Source of the DNA: Chloroflexi bacterium UBA4736 | GTDB lineage: Bacteria; Chloroflexota; Dormibacteria; Dormibacterales; Dormibacteraceae | DNA length: 10,022 bases | Direction: 5' to 3' | Assembly: GCA_002404015.1 (NCBI GenBank) | Contig: DHIW01000094.1 | Coordinates: 19,742 to 29,763, forward strand | Part shown: positions 1-6,296 of the stretch, one piece after another | Position numbering within the stretch: the stretch's first letter is position 1 | Layout: every line of letters starts with the position of its first letter | The notes under the pieces: generated by a model | What the model was told of the DNA's origin: nothing | The model's database searches: none | Seen by the model: the letters and a program-made list of their open reading frames with translations, nothing else | Program-made: the position numbers and the translations under genes

Positions 1-514
1 TCACCGAATCCCTCGCCGACCTTTCTCAACACCCTGCTAGATCCAGGCGGCCCGGAATTGCCGGGTGGCTACATCCGGTGCTTCAGGCGGACTGCCAGGA
101 CCCGGTTCTTGGCAGCCTGCAGCTGCGCTGCCAACGTGGTTCGGGTCGGTGTCCGGCGACCGGTCCTCTGGGCCCAATCCTGCCGGTAGATCTCCTGCAG
201 GTGGTCCATCGCCTCCCGGAGGTCTTTGAACTCGGGACGCCGGCGCTCCTGCACGCGGCCCTGGGTCTCGGGCAGCGAGCGCGGCAAGTGTTAGATCCGC
301 CAGCCGCCAGCCGTTGAGGAAAGCCTCGTCCAGTCCCAGCTCTCCGCGACCGTTTCGATGCCTACCTCTGGCGCCGGCGCAAACCACTGTCCGGCGGCGC
401 CCAACCAACGGCACGCGACGACCACAACAGAGATCCCCACCACTCTATGAACGCATTGCCGGTTACCAGTACCCGATTGCCTGGCTACCAGCTTACTCGG
501 CGATGCGAGTTTCC
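1..514. other. Region without a confident gene; possible decayed minus-strand coding sequence
   Basis: No recognisable gene lies here. On the minus strand the reading frame that begins with an ATGA overlap at the stop of the large gene (ATG at 518-516) runs to a TAA at 293-291. The same frame then reopens and runs to a TAG at 71-69. Codons between about 410 and 72 have the G/C third-position bias of real genes, but 410-515 does not and looks intergenic. A stretch in a second frame (about 350-300) also reads like protein (GLDEAFLNGWRLADL). This mix suggests a gene remnant with a stop and a frame change, or two tiny ORFs. An imperfect direct repeat lies at 455-469 and 476-491 (attgccggttaccag / attgcctggctaccag). 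I found no terminator for the large gene. Confidence 0.45.
69..287 (-). CDS. Possible small hypothetical protein or gene remnant
   Basis: The frame encodes up to 72 residues from a TTG that lies 3 bases after an in-frame TAA. A GTG (the V of GRVQE) or the ATG of the AMDHLQ stretch could be the start instead. Almost every codon ends in G or C, and the product is charged and helix-like (FKDLREAMDHLQEIYRQDW, then AAQLQAAKNRVLAVRLKHRM), which is typical of real coding sequence in this genome. No family is recognised. It lies downstream of the large signalling gene on the same strand, separated by a poorly coding stretch. It could be the tail of a broken longer gene, because a neighbouring frame upstream also shows coding character. 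Confidence is low because the start is poor and the length is short. Confidence 0.3.
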   Translation of the reverse strand: MPRSLPETQGRVQERRRPEFKDLREAMDHLQEIYRQDWAQRTGRRTPTRTTLAAQLQAAKNRVLAVRLKHRM

Positions 515-3500
515 TCATGTCAGCACCGGGCTGGTGGAGACTCGGCGGTTGACTCCGGCCTGAGGGGCTGGCGGCTCGAGGGCGCTGACCAGCCGGGCGA
601 TGCTCTCGGCAAAGGAGCCGCGCGCCCCTGCGGCGACGCCCGTCCGCCCGCTCAGCGCGGACTGCTCGAGCTTCGAGCCCTGGTACTTGAACTCCGCCGT
701 GACGCGCCGCGACAGGGCCTTCTCCACGTTCTTGACCTCCACAGCGGAGTCGGCGCTCCGGTGATTCAGGACAACGTGGGAACGGCCCATCGGCAGGTGC
801 AGCACCGTGGTCAGGATGTCCAGGACCTTCGCCGTGTCATGGACCGCGGACAGCTCCGGGCTGACGACCGTGACCACGTGCTCTGAGATATCGAAGGCGG
901 CCAGGACGATGTCGGTCAGCGACACCGGCAGGTCGAAGACGACGTAGGGGAAGTAGGGCCGCAGGGCCTGGTAGGCGCGCAGGACGAGCTCGGGGCCGAC
1001 CAGGTCGGCCTCTTCGGGCCGCAGCGCCGTCGGCAGGACCATGAAGCCGGCCTCGTGCTGGAGAACGGCGCTCCACAGCAGGGGCTCGAACGTCTCACCG
1101 GCAGCCTGGGCGACGCGTGCCAGGCAGGTGGTGGGTACGAGGCCGGCCACCAGCGCGGCGTGGTTGAAGGGCAGGGCCAGGTCCATCAGCAGCACCTCGC
1201 CCGGGTGCCGTCGCCCCAGCTCCGCCGCCAGGTGCAGGGCCGTGGTCGTCTTGCCGGCGCCGCCCTTCGGCGAGTAGACCGAGATCGCGGTGCTCTTGCC
1301 GCGGGTCGAGCGTCCCCGAGAGGCCATCGCCGAGACCCAGCCCTGGCGCTGGCTGACCACCTGGCGCAGGTTCTCGAGGAAGTCCGAGTCGTTCGGGATC
1401 AACCGCGTCAAAGCGGGCCGGCTCAGGGCCAGGAGCTTGCAGTCCGTCACCGCCCGCGTCGAAGCCGGTCCCGACTCACCGAGCACCATCGACTCGGCGC
1501 CGATGACATCGCCGGCGCTCAGCGTCAGGAGAGGGAGCGCTCCGCCGCCGTCGCCGCCGTCCAGGCTCATCTCGCAGATGCCCTCTTCGATCACGTAGAG
1601 GCTGTCCGCCTGGCCCGAGTCGGCGATCGGCTGACCGGCCAGGACATACCTGACCGTCATCTGGCGGGCCAGCCGCCTCAGTACGGTGTCGGGGAGCGAG
1701 AAGAACAGGGCCGTCGGCTCCAGGATGGCCAGCCTCCGGTTGACCTCGTCGAAGGAGAAGGCCGGCCGGCGCGGGCCGGGACCGGCAACCGGGCGGTTGT
1801 CGCCTTCCGGGGCCGGTAAGCCCGCTCCGCCGGCTGCCAGCGCGGCGCCGAACCGGCGTCCGATCTCCGCCGCGGGGACGGGCCGGCTGACGAGGAAGCC
1901 CTGCGCCTGCTCGCAGCCGCCGGCCTGGAGCAGGTCCCAGGTCTTCTTGTCCTCGACGCCTTCGGCCACCACGCGCAGGCCCAGGTCGCGGCCGAGATCG
2001 ATCGTGGACTGGACGATGACTGCGTCGTTCTCGACCCGGGCCATGTCGACGACGAAGGAGCGGTCGATCTTGATCTCGTGCGCGCGCAGGCGTCGGACGT
2101 ACGCGAGCGACGAGTAGCCGGTCCCGAAGTCGTCGATGGAAAGCTGGACGCCCATGTCCGACAGCCGGTTGGAGATCTCGACTGCCAGCTCGGGGTCGGC
2201 CATCAGGGTGCTCTCCGTGATCTCGACCTGCAGCAGGGCCGGCTCGACGCCGTGGCTGGCCAGGATCTCGGCCACTCGGTCGGGCAGCTCGCGATCGTGG
2301 AGGCTCTCGACTGAGAGGTTCACGGCGATCGGGAGCGGCAGGCCGTCCTGCTTCCAGGCGGCCGACTGCCGGACCGCGGCCTCCAGGACCCAGTAGCCCA
2401 GGGCGCGCACGAGGCCGGTCTTGGCGGCCAGCGGCAGGAACTCGTCAGGCATCAGGAGGCCCAGCTCGGGATGCTGCCAGCGCACCAGCGCCTCCACCCC
2501 CAGGACCTTGCCGTCGGACAGGTCGACCTTGGGCTGGTAGTAGAGGACGAACTGGTCCTCGGCGAGCGCGTGCCGCATCTCGCTCATGAGGGTCAGGCGG
2601 GCCGGGCTGTTCGTGTCCTGGTCCTGCTCGTAGAGCGTGCAGCGGGCGCCCGAGCGCTTGGCCGAGTACATCGCCACGTCGGCTCGTCGGAGCAGCGTGT
2701 CGATGTCTTCGCCGTGCTCGGGGAAGAGGGCGACGCCGATGCTGGCGCCCACATGGAGGCGCTCACCGCCGACGTCGAGCGGGGCGTCAAGCGCCTCGAG
2801 CAGCTTGTTGGCCGCGTCCGCCGCGCCCTGCCGGTTCTCCACGCCCGGCAGCACGATGGCGAACTCGTCGCCACCCAGGCGGGCGACGGTGTCCGACTCG
2901 CGCAGCTGGCCCACGAGGCGCTCCGACACCTGGCGCAGCAGCTGGTCGCCGCACTGGTGCCCGAACGTGTCGTTGACGTCCTTGAAATGGTCGAGGTCCA
3001 TCAGCAGCAGGGCGACCCCGGACTTCAGGCGGCGGGCCGTCTTGATCGCCTGCGAGACCCGGTCGTGGAGCAGGGTCCGGTTGGGGAGCCCGGTGAGGCT
3101 GTCGTGCAGGGTCTGCTGCTGCAGTGCGTCCTGACGGGCGACCTGGCCGCTGATGTCCTCGACCGTGTTGATCACGAACGCGGGCCGCCCGTCCGGACCG
3201 CGGACGAGCGAGGTGATCAGCCGGACCCAGACCTGCCGGCCGTCGGCCTGGATCAGCCGGACCTCCGCCTGCATGGCGGCGAGGTCCGCGTCGGGCAAGC
3301 CGGTGACTGCCAGCCCGGGCCGATCTTCGGGCTGGATGAGCTCGTCGAAGACGCGACCTGCCAGCTCGCCCGCCTGGCTGCCGAGCAGCCGGCAGAAGCT
3401 GGGGTTGGCGGCCGAGATCCGGCCTTCAAGGTCGACGCGGACGATCCCGATCCCGGCCCCGTCAAGCACGGACCGCAGCCCATTTTCGGACTCCCGGAGG

Positions 3501-4084
3501 GCCTCCTCGGCACTCCGGCGGTCGGTGATGTCGAAGAAGCTGCACACGACCTGGTAGGGCTCGCCGTCAGCGCCCAGCACGGGCACCGCGTCGCACTGGA
3601 TCCAGCGCCAGTCGCCGTCCGCGCGGCGGATGCTCAACCGCCGGCCGTCGATCGGCCGCTTGGTCCTGGCGGCTATGGATTCCGGCCGGCCGGCGGCGCC
3701 CAGCACGTTGCCGTCCTCGCCGACAGCAGCCCAGAGCTCGTCCGGGCGATGACCGCGCATCGCGTTGAGCGGGTGGCCCAGGATGCCCTGGGCCGCCGAG
3801 TTGGCGTGCACGATGTGGCCGCCGCGACCGAGGACGAGGACGGCGCTGGGGATCGATTCGTACAGGAGCCGGGCCGGGTCGGCGGCCTGCCGTTCGGGGG
3901 CGAGCGGCGGCCTCAGCCGGCCAGCCTTTGGCGGCTCAACGATCCGCGCGACCTTACCATGGCCCGCGGGGCCTGTTTTCTGGCCTTCCACCCGAGCAGC
4001 GCTGCTCCCGATGACGTCCCCTCCTGTCCAGTCGTCGATCCGAAATACCAAGCACTTGGACCGTGTGGAGAGACACTGTGCCAT
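515..4084 (-). CDS. PAS-PAS-GGDEF-EAL-cNMP-binding-like-CpaE/MinD ATPase fusion protein
   Basis: Predicted cytoplasmic c-di-GMP enzyme fused to a localisation-type ATPase, 1189 residues, no membrane helix seen. Domains in order: Pro/basic leader (1-70); PAS (about 73-190); PAS (203-318); GGDEF (325-487) with intact GGDEF at 404-408 and an RxxD inhibitory site (R395-D398) five residues before it; EAL (497-745) with EAL 531-533, N589, E621, DDFGTG 651-656, K672, E708 and QGF 728-730 all present; cyclic-nucleotide-binding fold (785-910); MinD/CpaE ATPase (930-1170) with deviant Walker A KGGAGKTTT (940-948), a second Asp motif at D968 and Walker B VVFDLP around D1051. The known reactions are GTP to c-di-GMP (GGDEF) and c-di-GMP to pGpG (EAL); PAS domains would sense the input. 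The start cannot lie further upstream, because an in-frame TGA sits five codons before this ATG. The ribosome site is weak, so a start further inside is possible. The fusion role is inferred. Confidence 0.93.
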   Translation of the reverse strand: MAQCLSTRSKCLVFRIDDWTGGDVIGSSAARVEGQKTGPAGHGKVARIVEPPKAGRLRPPLAPERQAADPARLLYESIPSAVLVLGRGGHIVHANSAAQGILGHPLNAMRGHRPDELWAAVGEDGNVLGAAGRPESIAARTKRPIDGRRLSIRRADGDWRWIQCDAVPVLGADGEPYQVVCSFFDITDRRSAEEALRESENGLRSVLDGAGIGIVRVDLEGRISAANPSFCRLLGSQAGELAGRVFDELIQPEDRPGLAVTGLPDADLAAMQAEVRLIQADGRQVWVRLITSLVRGPDGRPAFVINTVEDISGQVARQDALQQQTLHDSLTGLPNRTLLHDRVSQAIKTARRLKSGVALLLMDLDHFKDVNDTFGHQCGDQLLRQVSERLVGQLRESDTVARLGGDEFAIVLPGVENRQGAADAANKLLEALDAPLDVGGERLHVGASIGVALFPEHGEDIDTLLRRADVAMYSAKRSGARCTLYEQDQDTNSPARLTLMSEMRHALAEDQFVLYYQPKVDLSDGKVLGVEALVRWQHPELGLLMPDEFLPLAAKTGLVRALGYWVLEAAVRQSAAWKQDGLPLPIAVNLSVESLHDRELPDRVAEILASHGVEPALLQVEITESTLMADPELAVEISNRLSDMGVQLSIDDFGTGYSSLAYVRRLRAHEIKIDRSFVVDMARVENDAVIVQSTIDLGRDLGLRVVAEGVEDKKTWDLLQAGGCEQAQGFLVSRPVPAAEIGRRFGAALAAGGAGLPAPEGDNRPVAGPGPRRPAFSFDEVNRRLAILEPTALFFSLPDTVLRRLARQMTVRYVLAGQPIADSGQADSLYVIEEGICEMSLDGGDGGGALPLLTLSAGDVIGAESMVLGESGPASTRAVTDCKLLALSRPALTRLIPNDSDFLENLRQVVSQRQGWVSAMASRGRSTRGKSTAISVYSPKGGAGKTTTALHLAAELGRRHPGEVLLMDLALPFNHAALVAGLVPTTCLARVAQAAGETFEPLLWSAVLQHEAGFMVLPTALRPEEADLVGPELVLRAYQALRPYFPYVVFDLPVSLTDIVLAAFDISEHVVTVVSPELSAVHDTAKVLDILTTVLHLPMGRSHVVLNHRSADSAVEVKNVEKALSRRVTAEFKYQGSKLEQSALSGRTGVAAGARGSFAESIARLVSALEPPAPQAGVNRRVSTSPVLT
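3994..4007. repeat. Perfect 14-base palindrome near the 5' end of the fusion gene
   Basis: The sequence gagcagcgctgctc is its own reverse complement. It lies inside codons 26-31 of the annotated frame of the large minus-strand gene. A purine-rich ribosome-site-like string (aggagggg on the minus strand, 4025-4018) lies just upstream of it, with no usual start codon at the right distance. The palindrome could be an operator if the true start is further inside, or a chance result of the Ser-Ser-Ala-Ala codons. Confidence 0.35.
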
Positions 4085-4250
4085 AGGTCGCCCGAATCAG
4101 TGCATCCCTTATTGGTTTTTCTCCAGACGTGACCTGGCCCGCGCCCACCCGGGCTCAGCCGCCCGGCAACGCAGCCGGCTGAATTTGGTCAAAAGTGTGA
4201 TAGCGTTGATGTAGGAAAGGCCTCGTCCCGGAACCCTTACTGAGCCAGAG
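4085..4250. promoter_or_regulatory. Divergent intergenic region between the fusion gene and the sigma-like gene
   Basis: These 166 bases separate two genes transcribed away from each other, so promoters for both should lie here or overlap the gene starts. It includes a less GC-rich stretch around 4181-4215. TTGGTC at 4185-4190 (plus) and TTGACC at 4192-4187 (minus) resemble -35 boxes, but neither has a convincing -10 box at a normal distance. I do not assign exact promoters. Confidence 0.4.
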
Positions 4251-5288
4251 ATGAGTTCACGAGAGCCGCATGACAGACTGAAGGCAGTCCTCGATGGCGT
4301 TGCCGGCTTTGGAACACGCACCACGTCTCAGGACCACGAGTGGCCGGTCAGCGGGTCGGAGCGCAGCTGGCTGCTGACGGGCCGGGCGGCCGCCGACAAG
4401 CGCCGGGCGCGGGGCACCAACAGCGATCTCAAACAGCTGCTGGTGGGCCAGGGCCTGCGGTCCTCCCGGGAGCCGGGATTGTGGCGCGACTTCTCGGACG
4501 CGATGGAGCGCCGAACGGTAACCGAGGCGCTCAGCTCGCTGGCGCCCGAGCTGCGAGAAGTTGTGCGGCTGGCCTACTTCGAGGGGTATTCGAACCGGGC
4601 CCTGGGCGAGGTCCTCGGGCTCAGTGTCGGGCAGGTGCGATGGCGCCTCCGAGAGGCGCTCGTCGCGATGCAGGCGGTGATGCGGCGCGCCGGCTCGCGC
4701 ATCACCAGCGCGCTGCTGGCCATCGCGGGCCAGAGGCTTGGGCACCCGGAAGGCGGAAGGATCAGGCGCCAAATGCTGGCGCCCCTACCTCCTGGCTCGG
4801 GAGCGGGGACCGCCCGCGAGCTGCTCTTCGGCGTGGTGGGGACTGTCGCCGCGGCGGCCGCGGGAGTGCTGCTGCTCAACCCGGCGGTCACGGCTGAGAG
4901 CTCTCTACCCAGCCCACGAGCTGCCTACCTGGCGGCTCCTGCCGAGGCTCTGACGGCCGTGCCCGACCCGGCAGGTCAGCCTGCCGCCGCAGCCGCGTCT
5001 ACCGCCTTAGCATCCGGGGCGGGCCCGCCGGTGCCGGCGAGAAGCGCGCCGGCGGCGCGGACCAGTGGCTTCATGGCGCCGGCCGGAGACCTGGCCGGCG
5101 CCTTGCCCAAGGCCGCCGTGGCCGCCGCGGCCTCGCTGGCGCCCGTCACTTCCGCGTCCGACCGCCTTGCGAGCCAGGCCTCGGCCACGATCCGCCGGGT
5201 TGAGGGTGTGGGCGTCAGCGGAGTTGGCGGCGTGCTGCCCGCCGCCACGGGCACGATCAGCGGGCTGACGGCGACCCTCCACCCCTGA
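4251..5288 (+). CDS. Membrane-anchored protein with sigma-70 region 4-like DNA-binding domain
   Basis: 345 residues. Residues 88-142 match sigma-70 region 4: ALSSLAPELREVVRLAYFEG, then YSNRALGEVLGLSVGQVRWRLREAL, the helix-turn-helix that contacts -35 DNA in ECF sigma factors. Residues 1-85 show no recognisable region 2, which core binding and -10 melting need. A basic stretch (168-173, 189) precedes one hydrophobic helix (191-209), so the N-terminus should be cytoplasmic. Residues 210-345 form an Ala/Pro/Ser-rich, low-complexity tail outside the membrane. The ATG at 4251 is the only usual start after an in-frame TAG at 4212, though its ribosome site is weak. It is divergent from the c-di-GMP/ATPase fusion gene. 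It may be a membrane-tethered transcription regulator, perhaps freed by proteolysis, or a degenerate ECF sigma factor. The domain call is firm; the function is inferred. Confidence 0.85.
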   Translation: MSSREPHDRLKAVLDGVAGFGTRTTSQDHEWPVSGSERSWLLTGRAAADKRRARGTNSDLKQLLVGQGLRSSREPGLWRDFSDAMERRTVTEALSSLAPELREVVRLAYFEGYSNRALGEVLGLSVGQVRWRLREALVAMQAVMRRAGSRITSALLAIAGQRLGHPEGGRIRRQMLAPLPPGSGAGTARELLFGVVGTVAAAAAGVLLLNPAVTAESSLPSPRAAYLAAPAEALTAVPDPAGQPAAAAASTALASGAGPPVPARSAPAARTSGFMAPAGDLAGALPKAAVAAAASLAPVTSASDRLASQASATIRRVEGVGVSGVGGVLPAATGTISGLTATLHP

Positions 5289-5293
5289 CGGCG

Positions 5294-5557
5294 CTAGATC
5301 GGGGGCGGTTTTCCTCGGTCGATCCGGTCGCAGAGGCGCCAGTCGGCCTCCGCCTCCCAGACCGCGGTCAGCAGGTCCTCGAGCTGGGTCCCCAGGTCCG
5401 GCGCGGCATGGGTCGAGGCATCCCCGGACCAGGCGATCACGGTTGCCCGGTGCCCCCGCCAGGGGACGCCGCTCGCGGCCTGGGCGCGATCAGGACCGAG
5501 CCCGAGCGCCTTCAGCGGACGGCCAATCCCCCTGCCCGCCTGCGGCGACTCACTCAT
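5294..5557 (-). CDS. Small hypothetical protein, second gene of a two-gene unit
   Basis: 87 residues, no family recognised. The N-terminal half is basic and Gly/Pro-rich with a GVPWRGHRATVIAWSGDAS stretch. The C-terminal half is probably helical and acidic (LGTQLEDLLTAVWEAEADW). There is no signal peptide or membrane helix. Its ATG overlaps the stop of the upstream minus-strand gene (ATGAGTGA, 5557-5550), which implies translational coupling and a shared job or complex. The 3' end meets the end of the sigma-like gene head on with a 5-base gap and no obvious terminator. Codon bias is consistent with a real gene. Confidence 0.6.
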   Translation of the reverse strand: MSESPQAGRGIGRPLKALGLGPDRAQAASGVPWRGHRATVIAWSGDASTHAAPDLGTQLEDLLTAVWEAEADWRLCDRIDRGKPPPI

Positions 5558-5819
5558 CGCCGGCCTCGCGACCCCTCAAGTGCCGGAGGCGCCGGCTGAT
5601 TCGGGCCAGCTCGGCTTCTAGGACGGGCATGTTCGCGGCATGCCCGCCGGCCACGTAGAGGCGATCGACCAGGTAGAGCTGGATCCGCTCGTACAGCTCG
5701 ATCAGGCACACAAGCTCGCGGTCGCGGGGGGATCGGAAGCGGCGGTCCGGGTGGACAACAGTCCGGTCCGGCTCGAGCGGGCTGGTTTCGCGGCGGTAGC
5801 TGAAGCGACTCAGGGGCAC
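5550..5819 (-). CDS. Small hypothetical protein, first gene of a two-gene unit
   Basis: 89 residues from a GTG at 5819, starting MPLSRFSYRRETS. I prefer this start because AAGGA lies 7 bases before it. The frame stays open to a GTG at 5939, but that start would overlap the divergent small ORF and the extra 40 residues are low complexity. The N-terminal part is basic. Residues about 33-82 look alpha-helical (ELVCLIELYERIQLYLVDRL, then LEAELARISRRLRHL), perhaps a helical hairpin or coiled coil. No family is recognised. The stop overlaps the next gene's start by 8 bases. The gene is preceded by an inverted repeat that touches its ribosome binding site. Confidence 0.6.
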   Translation of the reverse strand: MPLSRFSYRRETSPLEPDRTVVHPDRRFRSPRDRELVCLIELYERIQLYLVDRLYVAGGHAANMPVLEAELARISRRLRHLRGREAGDE

Positions 5820-5826
5820 ATCGCGA

Positions 5827-5831
5827 TCCTT
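5827..5831 (-). promoter_or_regulatory. Ribosome binding site that selects the GTG start at 5819
   Basis: Minus-strand AAGGA sits 7 bases before the GTG at 5819-5817. It supports the 89-residue form of the upstream small gene over the longer frame from 5939. Confidence 0.55.
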
Positions 5832-5858
5832 ACTGCCAGGCCGTAAGAAAGGCAGTAA
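5829..5858 (-). promoter_or_regulatory. Inverted repeat in the leader of the small two-gene unit
   Basis: TTACTGCC (5830-5837) and GGCAGTAA (5851-5858) are perfect 8-base inverted copies separated by 13 bases. On the minus-strand transcript the second arm runs into the AAGGA ribosome site. A second, mutually exclusive 5-base pairing exists (5829-5833 cttac with 5843-5847 gtaag), which would cover part of that site. It lies in the 105-base gap between divergent genes, so it may be a protein operator or an RNA switch. Which one is not shown by sequence. Confidence 0.45.
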
Positions 5859-5924
5859 TCGAGCGCCCGCCCCCGCTTCATCTCTAATTCGGGGACTCGG
5901 GGCTGCCGGCGCGTTAGTCGCTAT

Positions 5925-6074
5925 ATGGGGGAAGAGCACTTCGACGACGACGATCCCGACATCGCCCTCGAGGCGATCGGACAGCTCTCCGACGAGGAAC
6001 GCAAGCGGCTGGCGGAACTGGCCACCGCAGCAGACGCCGCCGACGCGACGGGGGCCAGGCCGCAGCCCCAGTAG
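5925..6074 (+). CDS. Tiny acidic hypothetical protein (49 residues)
   Basis: The frame starts at ATG 5925 and ends at TAG 6072-6074. The product begins MGEEHFDDDDPDIALEAIGQ, then has a helix-forming segment (LSDEERKRLAELATAADAAD), and ends in a Gly/Pro/Gln tail. It is strongly acidic with no membrane segment or cysteines. Codon third positions are mostly G/C, as in the neighbours. No good ribosome binding site precedes it, so translation may be leaderless or the ORF may not be expressed. The intrinsic terminator about 80 bases downstream would fit as its 3' end. No family is recognised; LSDEERKRLAEL resembles short motifs common in many small regulators and does not identify one. Confidence 0.5.
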   Translation: MGEEHFDDDDPDIALEAIGQLSDEERKRLAELATAADAADATGARPQPQ

Positions 6075-6156
6075 CGGCGTGTAGTGGGTCCGCGCAAGCC
6101 TCGGCCGGCCGGAGCGTTAATCGATCTGACTGGAGACTACCCCTCTCCACGTGGTC

Positions 6157-6187
6157 AGGCCGGGCCCCCCCGCCCGGCCTTTTTCTT
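6157..6187 (+). terminator. Intrinsic (rho-independent) terminator
   Basis: A perfect 9-base stem (aggccgggc at 6157-6165, gcccggcct at 6172-6180) closes a six-C loop. It is followed directly by a T-run (ttttctt). It would end transcripts from the 49-residue ORF, or a short RNA, before the sugar transporter promoter. Confidence 0.85.
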
Positions 6188-6209
6188 GCCCGGGCCTACA
6201 GACATCAGG

Positions 6210-6241
6210 TTGGCCACGGGCCCGCGACCGGGCGCTAGAAT
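6210..6241 (+). promoter_or_regulatory. Candidate promoter of the sugar ABC transporter operon
   Basis: TAGAAT (6236-6241) is one base from the -10 consensus. TTGGCC (6210-6215) is the best -35 candidate, but the 20-base spacer is long, so the promoter may depend on an activator or the -35 box may be elsewhere. It lies after the terminator and about 68 bases before the lipoprotein start. Confidence 0.4.
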
Positions 6242-6289
6242 CGCCTTTAAGGCAACAACACTGGCAAGAATCGCCGGCCGCCGCCGGCG
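6237..6289 (+). promoter_or_regulatory. Leader elements: direct repeat, short palindrome and GC hairpin
   Basis: agaatcgcc occurs at 6237-6245 and again at 6267-6275, exactly 30 bases apart, the first copy overlapping the -10 box. GCCTT-T-AAGGC (6243-6253) is an inverted repeat over the likely transcription start. cgccggc (6272-6278) and gccggcg (6283-6289) form a 7-base hairpin with a 4-base loop, ending 7 bases before the ribosome site. These could be repressor sites or translation control; none matches an operator I can name. Confidence 0.35.
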
Positions 6290-6296
6290 TCGCTGT

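Noticed and set aside
291..518. Minus-strand 75-residue frame with ATGA overlap as a separate gene
   Set aside because: Its first half lacks coding bias and its ribosome site is weak. I kept it only as part of a possible remnant.
314..886. Plus-strand open frame of 190 residues
   Set aside because: It overlaps the end of the ATPase domain on the other strand, is Arg/Pro-rich and shows no family features.
2471..4132. Long plus-strand open frame (553 residues) opposite the fusion gene
   Set aside because: It is antisense to a fully motif-supported gene. Its product is His/Val/Arg-rich with no known domain. Long antisense frames are expected in GC-rich genes.
4978..5160. Ala/Pro-rich GC repeats in the tail of the sigma-like gene as a tandem repeat
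   Set aside because: The low complexity is in amino-acid composition; no regular repeat unit is visible.
5820..5939. N-terminal extension of the 89-residue protein to the GTG at 5939
   Set aside because: The GTG at 5819 has a better ribosome site. The extension is low complexity, overlaps a divergent ORF and covers the inverted repeat.
6075..6156. Possible small RNA before the terminator
   Set aside because: There is a weak 5-base hairpin (6132-6148) and the terminator follows, but there is no promoter or known RNA pattern. It is more simply a 3' untranslated region.
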